Shown: positions 9,934-18,280, counted from the first letter of the stretch. The stretch: DNA of 48,288 nt from an uncultured Oscillibacter sp. (GCA_910585245.1 CAJUCO010000012.1:12073-60360), one strand, 5' to 3'. Made by a program: numbers and translations. The notes: generated from the letters alone by a model not told the origin.

Positions 9934-11079
9934 TTAGCTTTTTGAAAGCGTTTGGAGGAAGCGCTCCACCCGGTCCAGGCCCTCTTTCAGATCGCCGTCG
10001 GAATAGCAGTAGCTCAGCCGCATATAACCCTCCGTGCCAAAGTATACGCCGGGGATCAGGCCCACCAGACCTTCTTTCAGCATCTTTTCACAAAAGGTCA
10101 GGGAGTCCATCCCGTACTTTTTGATGTTGATAAATACGTAGAAGGCGCCTTCCGGCTTTTGGACCTCCAGGCCCATGGCGGTCAGGCGTTGGTAGACGTA
10201 GTCCCGGCGCTTGCGGAAGAGCTCCGTCATGGGCGCGGTGTCGCTCTCCAGGGCGGCCACACAGGCCGGCTGGACAAAGGCGGGGGCGGAGACCACGGCG
10301 TACTGGTGGAAAATCTGCATCCGGTCCCGGATGGGGGCGTCCGCCAGACACCAGCCCAGCCGCCAGCCGGTCATGGCGTAGGGTTTGGAGAAGCTGTTGA
10401 TGACGATGATCCGGTCCCGCATATCCTGGTACTCGGCAAAGCTGTGATAGGCGCCGGTGTAGACCAGGGAGCGGTATACATCGTCGCAGAGGACGAAAAT
10501 GGGCTTGTCCTTTAAAACGCTGTGGATGGCGTCCAGGGTTTCTTGTGTGTAGATGCAGCCGGTGGGGTTGTTCGGGGAGGTGAGGACGATGGCTTTTGTC
10601 CTGGGGGTGACGGCGGCCACCAGGTCCTGGGGATCAATCTGGAAACGGTGGTTTTCCGTGGGCAGGGCCACGGGCACGCCCCGGCAGAGCTGGGTGATGG
10701 ATTCATAGAGGCTGAAGGCCGGGGTGGGAATGATGACCTCGTCCCCGGGGTTTAGCACGGTGGAAAGGGCGATGAAAAGGCTCTCCGTGGCTCCGATGGT
10801 CAAAATGATTTCGTCGGGGGAGTAGTGCAGGCCGTGGACCCGCTCCTCGAATTGAGAGATGGCCTTTAGCAGATAGGGGTAACCGTTTCCCGGGGGATAG
10901 TGGGTGTCGTTTTGGTCCAAGGCGGCCTTGGCGGCTTCCTTCACCAGATCGGGGGTGTTCTGGTCCGGCTCGCCGATGGTCAGGGCGCAAGCGCCGGGGG
11001 TGTCCCGCACCAGGAAGGTGAAGCGGCGGATGCCGGACAGCTCCAGGTCCAGCACGGCGCGGTTTAACGTCAGATCCAT
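9934..11079 (-). CDS. Class I/II PLP-dependent aminotransferase
   Basis: A 381-residue fold-type I aminotransferase of the aspartate aminotransferase family. It has LTIGEPDQNTPD near the N-terminus, SPNNPTGCIY in the middle, and the PLP lysine in INSFSKPYAMTGWRLGW. The ATG at 11079 is preferred because AAAAGGAG lies 10 bases upstream; the longer frame to 11124 overlaps the promoter. It is monocistronic with its own consensus promoter and stands between the sugar operon and the nucleoside operon without obvious partners. The amino-acid substrate cannot be assigned; aromatic or branched-chain specificity is as possible as aspartate. Confidence 0.87.
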   Translation of the reverse strand: MDLTLNRAVLDLELSGIRRFTFLVRDTPGACALTIGEPDQNTPDLVKEAAKAALDQNDTHYPPGNGYPYLLKAISQFEERVHGLHYSPDEIILTIGATESLFIALSTVLNPGDEVIIPTPAFSLYESITQLCRGVPVALPTENHRFQIDPQDLVAAVTPRTKAIVLTSPNNPTGCIYTQETLDAIHSVLKDKPIFVLCDDVYRSLVYTGAYHSFAEYQDMRDRIIVINSFSKPYAMTGWRLGWCLADAPIRDRMQIFHQYAVVSAPAFVQPACVAALESDTAPMTELFRKRRDYVYQRLTAMGLEVQKPEGAFYVFINIKKYGMDSLTFCEKMLKEGLVGLIPGVYFGTEGYMRLSYCYSDGDLKEGLDRVERFLQTLSKS

Positions 11080-11111
11080 AGGGTTCACGCTCCTTTTAAA
11101 AATACGAGACC

Positions 11112-11140
11112 AGTATATGCGCAAGGGAAGGGCTTGTCAA
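11112..11140 (-). promoter_or_regulatory. Promoter of the aminotransferase gene
   Basis: TTGACA (11135-11140) and TATACT (11112-11117) on the minus strand with a 17-base spacer, about 30 bases upstream of the start codon. Confidence 0.75.
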
Positions 11141-11156
11141 CGCTTGAAAGCAAACA

Positions 11157-11178
11157 GGACGCCGTGAAGACGGCGTCC
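11157..11178 (-). terminator. Terminator-like hairpin before the aminotransferase gene
   Basis: Perfect 8-base inverted repeat with a 6-base loop (11157-11164 with 11171-11178), followed on the minus strand by TGTTTGCTTTC. It closes the small frame at 11187-11264 and insulates the aminotransferase promoter. Confidence 0.5.
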
Positions 11179-11186
11179 CGGCGGCT

Positions 11187-11264
11187 TCAACGGTCGCTGG
11201 GGAGCCAGCAATCCTGAAAGATCAGGTCGTCTACGTCCCCGGAGGTGGTTTTTCGTATGAGCAC
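11187..11264 (-). CDS. Possible 25-residue peptide (GNAT-like N-terminus or leader)
   Basis: A GTG at 11264 stands 7-8 bases after a GGAGGA site, opening a 25-codon frame beginning LIRKTTSGDVDDL. This resembles the first strand and helix of GNAT acetyltransferases, and it ends just before a terminator-like hairpin. No further GNAT sequence follows, so it may be a truncated relic, a small peptide or chance. Upstream on the same strand there is only the terminator of the iron alcohol dehydrogenase. I cannot assign a function. Confidence 0.25.
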   Translation of the reverse strand: MLIRKTTSGDVDDLIFQDCWLPSDR

Positions 11265-11344
11265 GGCGGGTCCTCCTTTGATTTTTAGACTATTTTGACA
11301 GTCTATGCGGAGGAAGAGGAAAGAATGCCTGTCCGATGGAAAAA

Positions 11345-11370
11345 GCCCTCCCCCAAAGTTGGGGGAGGGC
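11345..11370 (-). terminator. Rho-independent terminator of the iron alcohol dehydrogenase
   Basis: Perfect 11-base GC-rich stem (11345-11355 with 11360-11370, loop of 4), followed on the minus strand by TTTTTCC. It lies 8 bases after the stop codon, a textbook intrinsic terminator ending the nucleoside operon. Confidence 0.9.
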
Positions 11371-11377
11371 AAAGGGG

Positions 11378-12541
11378 TTACAGACTTATTTGGTAGATAT
11401 TTACAATATCCTCCACGCTGAGAGGGACGAAGGCGTTGTCAAAGCCGTCGATCCGGGCCTTTCGGGCCATTTCCGGGAAATACTCCGGGCCAATGCCAAG
11501 CTCAGACAGCGTGGCGGGAAGACCCAGGGAGATGAAGAAGTCCCGGGTTTTTTGGATGGCGGCCTCCGCCAGCTCCCGAACCGGCCGGGAGGCGTCCAAT
11601 CCCCACACCGCCGTACCATACCGGGCGAAGCGGGCCTGGGTTTTCTCGTGGAGCACGTAGCGCATCCAGTTGGGCGTCAAGATGGCGAGGCCCACGCCGT
11701 GGGTGATGTCATAAAAAGCGGAGAGCTCGTGTTCCATCCGGTGGACGCTCCAGGCAACGCCTTTACCCATTTTGAGAAAGCCGTTGATGGCCCAGGAGGC
11801 GTTCCACATGAGATTGGCCCGGGCCTCATAGTCGTTTGGGTTCTCCATGGCCCGGGGGCCGTATGTTATGCAGGAGCGGAGGATGGCCTCCGCCAGAGAG
11901 TCCGCCAGATAGTTGGTCTCGATGGGGCTGAAGTAATTTTCAAGGGTGTGGGACATGATGTCCGCTGTGCCGGCGGCGGTCTGGTATGGGGGGAGGGAAT
12001 AGGTGTAGGTGGGGTCCAGAATGGACACGGCGGGGTAACAGCAGGGGCCGGAGAAGGACTCTTTCTCGTTGGTCTCCGGGTTGGAGATGACGGCGATGTC
12101 GTCCATCTCGGAGCCTGTGGCCGCCATGGTCAGTACGGTGAAGATGGGCAGGGCCCGCTCTGGCGTCAACTTTTTCCCTGGGAAATCCCAGGGGTCCCCG
12201 CCGTAGTAAAACCCGGCGGCAATGCCCTTGGCGCAGTCGATGACGCTGCCGCCCCCCAGGGCCAACACGCCGTCCAGCCCCTGCTCCCGGCAGAGGCGGA
12301 TTCCCTCCCGGACGGTGGCGACGCGGGGATTGGGCTCCACGCCGGAAAGCTCGGTCCAGGGGAGGCCGTGATCTTTGAGCTGCTGGACGGCCGCGTCAAA
12401 GACGCCGTTGCGTTTGACGCTGCCTCCGCCATAGACCACCAGTACCTTGTGGGCTCTGGCGGCAATCTCGCCCCCCAGTTTTTGAATTTGCCCCTGGCCG
12501 AAGTGAACCACCGTGGGAATGGAGTAGGTGAAGTTTTTCAT
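11378..12541 (-). CDS. Iron-containing alcohol dehydrogenase, butanol dehydrogenase type
   Basis: A 387-residue NAD(P)H-dependent aldehyde reductase of the BdhA/YqhD group. It begins with FTYSIPTVVHFGQGQI, has the nucleotide-binding VLALGGGSVIDCAKG, and the metal site from ADIMSHTLE (Asp, His), VHRMEHELSA and DITHGVGLAIL (His ligands). The length is normal. The start has GGGAGGG upstream and lies 28 bases after the deaminase stop, so it is the last gene of the pnp-mtaD operon and ends at a strong terminator. Family members reduce butyraldehyde or other aldehydes. Here the operon position suggests an aldehyde from nucleoside or methylthioribose breakdown, which is speculation. Confidence 0.9.
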   Translation of the reverse strand: MKNFTYSIPTVVHFGQGQIQKLGGEIAARAHKVLVVYGGGSVKRNGVFDAAVQQLKDHGLPWTELSGVEPNPRVATVREGIRLCREQGLDGVLALGGGSVIDCAKGIAAGFYYGGDPWDFPGKKLTPERALPIFTVLTMAATGSEMDDIAVISNPETNEKESFSGPCCYPAVSILDPTYTYSLPPYQTAAGTADIMSHTLENYFSPIETNYLADSLAEAILRSCITYGPRAMENPNDYEARANLMWNASWAINGFLKMGKGVAWSVHRMEHELSAFYDITHGVGLAILTPNWMRYVLHEKTQARFARYGTAVWGLDASRPVRELAEAAIQKTRDFFISLGLPATLSELGIGPEYFPEMARKARIDGFDNAFVPLSVEDIVNIYQISL

Positions 12542-12569
12542 ATCTGGCCCTCCCGTTGCGTTCGTATAG

Positions 12570-13868
12570 TCAACCGTTTAGCCGCTTGGCGGCGGCTTTG
12601 GCCTCGTGCAGAATCTTGTCTGCGTCCAGGGTTAAAAATTCGCCGTTTTCATAGAGGATGTTTCCGTCCACCATGGTCATGACCACGTCGCTGCCCTGGG
12701 CGGAGTAGACCGTCAGGGCCAGGGGGTCGAAATTGGGGACCATGTGGGGCCCGGTCAGGTCCAGCGCGATGAGGTCCGCCTTTTTCCCAACCTCCAGGAC
12801 GCCGGTATCCTCCCGGCCCTGGAGCTTCGCGCCGTTGCGGGTGGCCATGGCCAGGAGCTGGGCGGGCTTTAAGATGGTGGGGTCTTGGTGGAAGCCGTTG
12901 TGGAGAACGGCGGCCAGGTGCAATTCCTCCATCATGTTGAGGTTGTTGTTGCTGGCGGCTCCGTCGGTGCCCAATGTGACGTTGAGCCCCAGGTCCAGCA
13001 TCCGCTGAATGGGGGCAAATCCGCTGCCCAGCTTCATGTTGCTGGTGGGGTTGTGAATGGGGCTGACCCCTTTTTCCAGCATCAGGGCCATGTCCTCTTC
13101 GGTGACGAAGACGCAGTGGGCGGCGGCGGTGGGACAGTCGAAGGTCCCCAGGTCGTAAAACCATTTTGCCGGGGTCTTGCCGTACTTTTCCACACACTCG
13201 TCGTGCTCTTTTTTCGTCTCGGAGAGGTGAATGTGCATCCGGCCCCCCAGGGATTTGCAGTCGGCGCTGTAGGGGCCCACGATGTGCTCGAAGCAGGTGT
13301 ACTCCGCGTGGACGGAGAAGTCAATCCGGACCCTCCCGTCCCCCGCGCCGTGGTAGTTTTTGAAGAGTTGGATGGACTCCTTGGCCCGGAAGTTCTCCCC
13401 ATAGGTTTCGCTTTTGTCAAAGCACTGGACCGGGCGGCTGATGTTGGCCTTGATGCCGCAGGCCAGGGCGTTTTCCACGGCGGTCTGGGGCTCGAAGTAC
13501 ATATCGGAATAGCTGGTGGTGCCGGAGGCGATCATCTCCAAGAGGGCCAGCTGGTTGCCGGTTTGGATGTCCTGAGCCGTCAGCTTGTCCTCAATGGGCA
13601 TGATTTTTCCGAACAGCCACTCCTGAAGGGTGAGGTCGCTGCCCACGCCCCGAAGCAGCACCATGGGGCTGTGGCCGTGGCAGTTGATGAGCCCGGGGAG
13701 CAGCAAGCGGCCGCTCATGTCCTTTTCCAGGTCATAGACGCCCTGGGGCTTTTCCGTTCCGATGTAGTCGATGACGTCCTGATCTATGCCGAGATACGCG
13801 TTTTCCAGGGTGTGAAAGCCCGCCTCCCCGGCGGTAAGGATGTGGCAATTTTTCAGCAGTCGCTTCAT
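12570..13868 (-). CDS. mtaD: 5-methylthioadenosine/S-adenosylhomocysteine deaminase-type amidohydrolase
   Basis: A 432-residue metal-dependent amidohydrolase that deaminates 6-aminopurine nucleosides such as MTA, SAH or adenosine. The metal ligands are visible: INCHGHSP (HxH), MHIHLSETKKE, AAHCVFV and GTDGAASNNNLNM, the last being typical of the MtaD/TrzF group. The ATG at 13868 is chosen over 13886 because AAGGAGG lies 5 bases upstream. It starts 14 bases after the purine nucleoside phosphorylase stop. The natural flow would be deamination here and phosphorolysis by the neighbour to hypoxanthine. Confidence 0.88.
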   Translation of the reverse strand: MKRLLKNCHILTAGEAGFHTLENAYLGIDQDVIDYIGTEKPQGVYDLEKDMSGRLLLPGLINCHGHSPMVLLRGVGSDLTLQEWLFGKIMPIEDKLTAQDIQTGNQLALLEMIASGTTSYSDMYFEPQTAVENALACGIKANISRPVQCFDKSETYGENFRAKESIQLFKNYHGAGDGRVRIDFSVHAEYTCFEHIVGPYSADCKSLGGRMHIHLSETKKEHDECVEKYGKTPAKWFYDLGTFDCPTAAAHCVFVTEEDMALMLEKGVSPIHNPTSNMKLGSGFAPIQRMLDLGLNVTLGTDGAASNNNLNMMEELHLAAVLHNGFHQDPTILKPAQLLAMATRNGAKLQGREDTGVLEVGKKADLIALDLTGPHMVPNFDPLALTVYSAQGSDVVMTMVDGNILYENGEFLTLDADKILHEAKAAAKRLNG

Positions 13869-13882
13869 ACGTTCCTCCTTCT

Positions 13883-14704
13883 TCAAATGGCGGCCACAAG
13901 TTGTTTCATATAGTCGCTAAAGGCCCCGGCAACCGTCTCCGCGGTCTCGTCCACCTCTCCGGCGCTGAGAGGCCGGTCCAGCACCCCCGCCGCCATGTTG
14001 GTGATGACGGACAGGGCCAGCAGAGGGAGGCGGCAGTGGGCGGCGGTGAGAGCCTCGGTGACGGTGGACATCCCAACGGCGTCGGCCCCCAGAATCCGGG
14101 CGGCCCGGATTTCCGCCGGGGTTTCGAACTGGGGACCGGGGAAAAACATATAGGTTCCCTGGTGAACCCGGAGAGGAGACCCCGCCGCAAGGTCCAGGGC
14201 CCGAGCGCGAAGACTTGGCGTGTACATCCGGGAGGTGTCGAAAAACCGGGGGCCGAAATCCTCCACGTTGGGGCCCCGAAGGGGGCTTTCCCCATGGAGT
14301 TTGATGTGGTCCCGAATGACCATCACGTCTCCCGGGCGGTAGTCCCGGTTGACGGCCCCGGCGGCGTTGGTGAGGATGACGGACTCCACGCCCAGAAGTT
14401 TGAGAACCCGGATGGGGATGACCAGCTCCTCGAAGGAATAGCCCTCGTAGGAGTGGAAGCGGCCGGACATACACACCACCCGCCGGCCAGCCACCTTGCC
14501 GAAGATCAGCTTTCCGGCGTGGGAGGCCACGGTGGAGAGCAGAAAGTGGGGGATGTCGGCGTAGTCCACCACAATGGGGTCTTCAATGGCCTGGGCGAAG
14601 GGGCCCAGGCAAGAGCCCAGGACAATCCCAATTTCCGGTGCAAAGTTCACGGTTTCCCTCAGAAAATCCGCGCTGGCCTGAAAATATTCACAGGTGTAAG
14701 CCAT
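13883..14704 (-). CDS. Purine nucleoside phosphorylase (trimeric type)
   Basis: Cleaves purine nucleosides with phosphate to base and pentose 1-phosphate. The 273-residue protein has GIVLGSCLGPF (phosphate site), SGRFHSYEGYS, ILTNAAGAVN, a substrate-site stretch FFPGPQFETPAEIR with the family Glu, and VITNMAAGV near the end, all typical of the trimeric PunA/PNP family. It is the first gene of a three-gene operon with an MTA/SAH deaminase and an alcohol dehydrogenase. A close relative is MTA/MTI phosphorylase, and deaminase coupling suggests 6-oxopurine nucleosides. Ribosome site GGGAGG upstream of ATG 14704. Confidence 0.9.
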   Translation of the reverse strand: MAYTCEYFQASADFLRETVNFAPEIGIVLGSCLGPFAQAIEDPIVVDYADIPHFLLSTVASHAGKLIFGKVAGRRVVCMSGRFHSYEGYSFEELVIPIRVLKLLGVESVILTNAAGAVNRDYRPGDVMVIRDHIKLHGESPLRGPNVEDFGPRFFDTSRMYTPSLRARALDLAAGSPLRVHQGTYMFFPGPQFETPAEIRAARILGADAVGMSTVTEALTAAHCRLPLLALSVITNMAAGVLDRPLSAGEVDETAETVAGAFSDYMKQLVAAI

Positions 14705-14737
14705 GGGGAAAACATACCTCCCAACTGTAATATCCTG

Positions 14738-14766
14738 ATTTTAGCACAGGTCCATTGGCGTGTCAA
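14738..14766 (-). promoter_or_regulatory. Promoter of the pnp-mtaD-adh operon
   Basis: TTGACA (14761-14766) and TAAAAT (14738-14743) on the minus strand, 17-base spacer, about 35 bases from the pnp start. Confidence 0.7.
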
Positions 14767-14922
14767 TCGGCGGGGGGACCGGGGAGTACCCCGCCTCTCT
14801 TTGTGCCGGCGGCGGGATATATGGGGCAAAAAACGCCTCCTCCGGCGAGGATGCAAGCAAAACCGGAGCCGGGGGAAATTTTCTCCCACGCTGATATTTT
14901 ACAAGCCATTCGACGAAAAAGC

Positions 14923-14931
14923 TGTTATAAT
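14923..14931 (+). promoter_or_regulatory. Extended -10 promoter of the AraC gene
   Basis: TGTTATAAT, an extended -10 element, without a recognisable -35 box, 26 bases before the TTG start. The absent -35 fits a promoter that needs an activator. Confidence 0.5.
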
Positions 14932-14957
14932 GAGCCCGTTGGAAGGAGGGGAGCCTT

Positions 14958-15782
14958 TTGAAAAACGAACCTGGAACGGCGGTTTACGACGCCGGGCTAC
15001 GCCTGGAGGCGTACCGCTTCCGCCGCTCCTTTCCAAAGCATTTCCACGCGTATTACGTGTTGGGCTATGTTGAGGACGGGCAGGGGGGACTGGTGTGTAA
15101 GGACGTGGAGTACGTTCTGAAAAAAGGGGACATCGTCATATGCAACCCCGGCGACAGCCACTCCTGCGCCAAAAGCGGCGCGGCCCTGGACTATTGGGGA
15201 TTACACATCCCCAGGGAGACCATGCTGGAGCTGGCCGGAGAGCTGACGGGACGGCGGACGCTGCCGGTTTTTTCCCGAAATGTTCTCTCCGACCCGGAAG
15301 CCGCCTGGGAGTTCCGGACACTTCACCGGCAGATTATGGGCGGGTCTCAGGAATTTGACCGGGAAGAGCGGCTGTTGCTTCTTTTGTCCCGGCTGCTTCA
15401 GCTTTGCGGACAGCCCTTCGAGGCCCCGGCCTCTGCCGGGGTAGACGCGGTGAAACGGGCCTGCGCCTTTATGGAGGGGCATTACGAAGAGCGGATCACC
15501 CTGGACCGCCTCCGGGAGGCGGCGGGGCTGAGCAAGTCGGCGCTGCTCCGGGCCTTCGCCAGGGAAAAAGGGGTCACGCCCTACTGCTATTTGGAGAATC
15601 TGCGAATTGGAGAGGCGAAAAAGCTGTTGGAGCAGGGCGTCTCCCCGGCTGAGGCGGCCCTGCGGACCGGCTTTTCCGACCAGAGCCACTTTACCAATTA
15701 TTTCAGCCGGTTTATCGGCTTGGCCCCTGGGGCCTACCGGGAGATTTTTTCGCAAAAGAAGCGGGTGTCTTATGAAAAATGA
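14958..15782 (+). CDS. AraC family transcriptional regulator
   Basis: A 274-residue regulator with a TTG start, supported by a GGAGGGG site 5-6 bases upstream. The N-terminal half is a cupin-like sensing domain with KHFHAYYVLGYVEDG, followed by GDIVICNPGDSHSC. The C-terminal hundred residues carry two helix-turn-helix units (ITLDRLREAAGLSKSALLRA and SPAEAALRTGFSDQSHFTNY), the AraC signature. Its last 11 bases overlap the EamA transporter gene, so the two are coupled and the transporter is the most likely target. The ligand is unknown. Confidence 0.9.
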   Translation: MKNEPGTAVYDAGLRLEAYRFRRSFPKHFHAYYVLGYVEDGQGGLVCKDVEYVLKKGDIVICNPGDSHSCAKSGAALDYWGLHIPRETMLELAGELTGRRTLPVFSRNVLSDPEAAWEFRTLHRQIMGGSQEFDREERLLLLLSRLLQLCGQPFEAPASAGVDAVKRACAFMEGHYEERITLDRLREAAGLSKSALLRAFAREKGVTPYCYLENLRIGEAKKLLEQGVSPAEAALRTGFSDQSHFTNYFSRFIGLAPGAYREIFSQKKRVSYEK

Positions 15783-16698
15783 CTGCGGGAAGGGCCATGC
15801 GGCAGCCCTCTTTACCATCGCCGTCTGGGGGACCACGTTCATCTCCACCAAGGTTTTGTTGCAGGCCTTTCAGCCGGTGGAGATTCTGTTCATCCGTTTC
15901 ACTCTGGGGCTGGCGGCGCTGTGCCTGGTCTGTCCCCGGCGGATGAAGGGGGTCACGAAGGGGCAGGAGCTGGTGTTTGCCGGGGCGGGCCTATGCGGCG
16001 TTTGCCTCTATTATCTGTTGGAAAACATTGCCTTGACCTACACGCTGGCTTCCAACGTGGGGGTCATCCTCTCTGTGATTCCCTTTTTCACGGCGGCGCT
16101 GTCCCATTTGTTTTTGAAGGAGGAGCGCCCCGGAGCCGGGTTCTACCTGGGCTTTGCCGTGGCCATGGCGGGCATTTCTCTCATCAGTTTCAGCGGCTCC
16201 AAGTTGAAGCTGAACCCGGTGGGGGACCTATTGTCCCTGTTGGCGGCCCTGATTTGGGCCTGCTACGTAATTTTGACCCGGAAGATCAGCGCTTGGGGCT
16301 GGCCCACGGTTCTCACCACCCGGCGGACGTTTTTCTGGGGGCTTTTGTGGATGGTTCCGACGCTGTTTTTCTTTGACTGCCGCCTGGGACTGGAGCGGTT
16401 CGCCGACCCCGTATATCTTGGAAATTTGATCTTCCTGGGATTTGGCGCCTCAGCGGTTTGCTTTGTCACCTGGAATCTGGCGGTGAAGCTCCTGGGCCCG
16501 GTGAAAACCAGTGTCTACACCTATCTGGCTCCCGTCATCACCGTGGCGGCCTCGGTTCTGATTCTCCACGAGCCCATTACGCCCCTGGCGGCTTTGGGTG
16601 CGGCGCTGACTCTGGCGGGGCTGTTGCTGTCACAGGGAAAGGGGTTGCTGAAAAAAGAAGAGGGAAAGAAGGGCACGGGGGAGGAGACGGCGCTGTGA
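15772..16698 (+). CDS. EamA/DMT family transporter
   Basis: A 308-residue inner-membrane permease with two EamA repeats and about ten hydrophobic helices. It begins AALFTIAVWGTTFISTKVLL, the usual first helix, and the second repeat starts near LLSLLAALIWACYVILTRKI. The C-terminus is lysine/glutamate rich. Family members export amino acids, nucleosides or other metabolites. The gene starts inside the AraC gene (ATG 15772, 11-base overlap), so it is expressed with its regulator. The substrate is not predictable. A repeat element follows it. Confidence 0.88.
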   Translation: MKNDCGKGHAAALFTIAVWGTTFISTKVLLQAFQPVEILFIRFTLGLAALCLVCPRRMKGVTKGQELVFAGAGLCGVCLYYLLENIALTYTLASNVGVILSVIPFFTAALSHLFLKEERPGAGFYLGFAVAMAGISLISFSGSKLKLNPVGDLLSLLAALIWACYVILTRKISAWGWPTVLTTRRTFFWGLLWMVPTLFFFDCRLGLERFADPVYLGNLIFLGFGASAVCFVTWNLAVKLLGPVKTSVYTYLAPVITVAASVLILHEPITPLAALGAALTLAGLLLSQGKGLLKKEEGKKGTGEETAL

Positions 16699-16777
16699 GT
16701 ATCGAAAGAGCGTCTCTTGGAAACTCGCCGCCGGATGTAAGGCGGACCCGCCGCAAGACATAAAAGCATCGCTATAG

Positions 16778-16808
16778 GGAACGCCGGACCCCAAAGGCGT
16801 CCGGCGTT
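16778..16808 (+). terminator. Hairpin after the EamA gene, left half of a duplicated pair
   Basis: Ten-base stem (16780-16789 with 16799-16808) downstream of the transporter gene. Bases 16778-16797 recur exactly at 16971-16990 on the other side of the repeat element. There is no U run here. Confidence 0.5.
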
Positions 16809-16812
16809 TCAG

Positions 16813-16970
16813 AGTATCGAAAAACCGTAAAAACTATCCCCGACGGGAAGGAAGAGAGTTACGAGAGGAACCCAGGAAGGGTTCCTTTCGTTTTCAATCA
16901 TAAGTTTTCAAAACGTTTTCTAACGTTTTGAAAACTTGCTCAGGCTGGCAAAATACTTTTTTGACAGCCT
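16813..16970 (+). repeat. Dispersed intergenic repeat element, copy 1
   Basis: About 150 bp, related to copies at 26563-26712 (inverted) and 38753-38908. The ends are short inverted repeats: TATCGAAAAACC at 16815 and TTTTTTGACA at 16957-16966, versions of TGTCGAAAAA and its complement. Inside are a hairpin around GAGAGGAACCC/GGGTTCCTTTC, a 16-base perfect hairpin AAGTTTTCAAAACGTT/AACGTTTTGAAAACTT, and a terminal hairpin CAGGCTG...CAGCCTG. The element fills the 319-base gap between the EamA gene and the antiporter; it contains no gene. Confidence 0.8.
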
Positions 16971-16998
16971 GGAACGCCGGACCCCAAAGGGGTCCGGC
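16971..16998. terminator. Hairpin at right flank of repeat copy 1
   Basis: Perfect 10-base stem (16976-16985 with 16989-16998) with a 3-base loop. It sits just beyond the stop of the convergent antiporter gene and may serve it. It shares 20 bases exactly with the left flank at 16778-16797. Confidence 0.55.
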
Positions 16999-17017
16999 AC
17001 GTGTTGCGTGGCCTGCC

Positions 17018-18280
17018 TCAGGCGTTTCTCTTCCGGGCGGAGGTGCGGCCCTCCGGCTGAATTTCCCCGGCGGCCAGCAGAGCGCGCTTGGTCAGCGCAG
17101 GGCCCACCAATTCATAAACCAGAACAGAGAAGAGCACCACGCTCCGCACCACCGCCCCGTCGGCCAGGGACTGGGCGGTGATGGCCATGCCCAGGGCCAC
17201 GCCGGCCTGGGGCAGCAAGGTGATACCCAGGTGCGTTTGAATTTTTTTGTCACAGCCGCTAAGAGCGCAGCTGCCGTAGGCCCCGGTGTATTTGCCAAGA
17301 GAGCGGACGATGATGTATATGACCCCGATCAGCAGCACGGAGGGGTTCCGGAGCACCGACAAATCCAGCTCCGCGCCGGAGAGAACAAAGAACAGCACAA
17401 ACAGCGGCGCCGTCCAGCCGTCCACACGGGCCATGAGTTCCTCGGAAAAGTCGCATATGTTGCAAAACAGCGTCCCGGTCATCATGCACACCAGCAGCAA
17501 GGAGAAACCGCACCGGACGCCGCCCACCTCGAACTCCTTCATGGAAAGGCCCACCGTCAGCAAGACAAAGCCGATGGAGATGGACAGCCGCTTGCTCCGG
17601 GAGTGGAAAAACCGCTCCACCCCGTAAAGAAGCAGTCCCGCCACAGCCCCCAGAAGCAAGGACAAAACGATTTCCACCACAGGCTCCACCAGCACCGTCA
17701 CCACGCTGACCGCGCCGCTCTCCAAGGCTTGCGCCACGCCGAAAGAGGCGGAGAACAGCACCAGACCCACGGCGTCGTCGATGGCCACCACCATCAAAAG
17801 CAGCCGGGTCATGGGGCCGTCGGCCTTATATTGCCGGACGACCATCAGCGTGGCGGCGGGGGCGGTGGCCGCGGCGATGGCGCCCAGGGTGATGGCCGAG
17901 GACAAGGAGATGATCTCCGGCCGGATGAGATGCAGGAGGATCAGCGCCAGATCCACCAATACCGTGGCGAACACCGCCTGGAGAATGCCCACCACAATGG
18001 CCTGACGGCCCATGGTCTTTAACTGGCTGACCCGAAACTCGTTTCCGATGGTAAAGGCAATGAAACCCAGGGACACCTGGGAGAGAATATTCAAACGCTC
18101 CACCGCCTCCATGGAGGAAAAGCCCAGACCGTTGACGCCCAGCGCCCCCAGGCAGAAGGGGCCCAGCAGCAATCCCGCCACCAGGTAGGCGGTGACGGCA
18201 GGCAGATGCAAACGCTTGGCCACCCGCGACAACAGCAGCCCCCCTATCAGGGCGGCGGACAGACTGATGAGAATTTCCAT
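17018..18280 (-). CDS. Monovalent cation:proton antiporter, CPA2 family
   Basis: A 420-residue membrane protein of the Na+/H+ or K+/H+ exchanger superfamily with 11-12 hydrophobic helices. It starts with a helix containing ALIGGLLLSRVAKRL, then LPAVTAYLVAGLLLGP, the conserved second-helix motif. The ion-binding aspartates are in VVAIDDAVGLVLF, and a late QAGVALGMAI helix is also typical. It lacks C-terminal RCK/TrkA domains, unlike KefB/KefC. It is a single gene with a palindromic AT-rich region upstream. Ion specificity and direction are unknown. Confidence 0.87.
   Translation of the reverse strand: MEILISLSAALIGGLLLSRVAKRLHLPAVTAYLVAGLLLGPFCLGALGVNGLGFSSMEAVERLNILSQVSLGFIAFTIGNEFRVSQLKTMGRQAIVVGILQAVFATVLVDLALILLHLIRPEIISLSSAITLGAIAAATAPAATLMVVRQYKADGPMTRLLLMVVAIDDAVGLVLFSASFGVAQALESGAVSVVTVLVEPVVEIVLSLLLGAVAGLLLYGVERFFHSRSKRLSISIGFVLLTVGLSMKEFEVGGVRCGFSLLLVCMMTGTLFCNICDFSEELMARVDGWTAPLFVLFFVLSGAELDLSVLRNPSVLLIGVIYIIVRSLGKYTGAYGSCALSGCDKKIQTHLGITLLPQAGVALGMAITAQSLADGAVVRSVVLFSVLVYELVGPALTKRALLAAGEIQPEGRTSARKRNA

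Noticed and set aside
11187..11372. A 61-codon frame ending at 11187
   Set aside because: Its first half overlaps the alcohol dehydrogenase terminator and lacks a ribosome site; only the 25-codon inner frame has one.
16813..16970. CRISPR-like or tandem repeat array
   Set aside because: The three copies are dispersed over 22 kb, not spaced in an array, and consist of hairpins with terminal inverted repeats.
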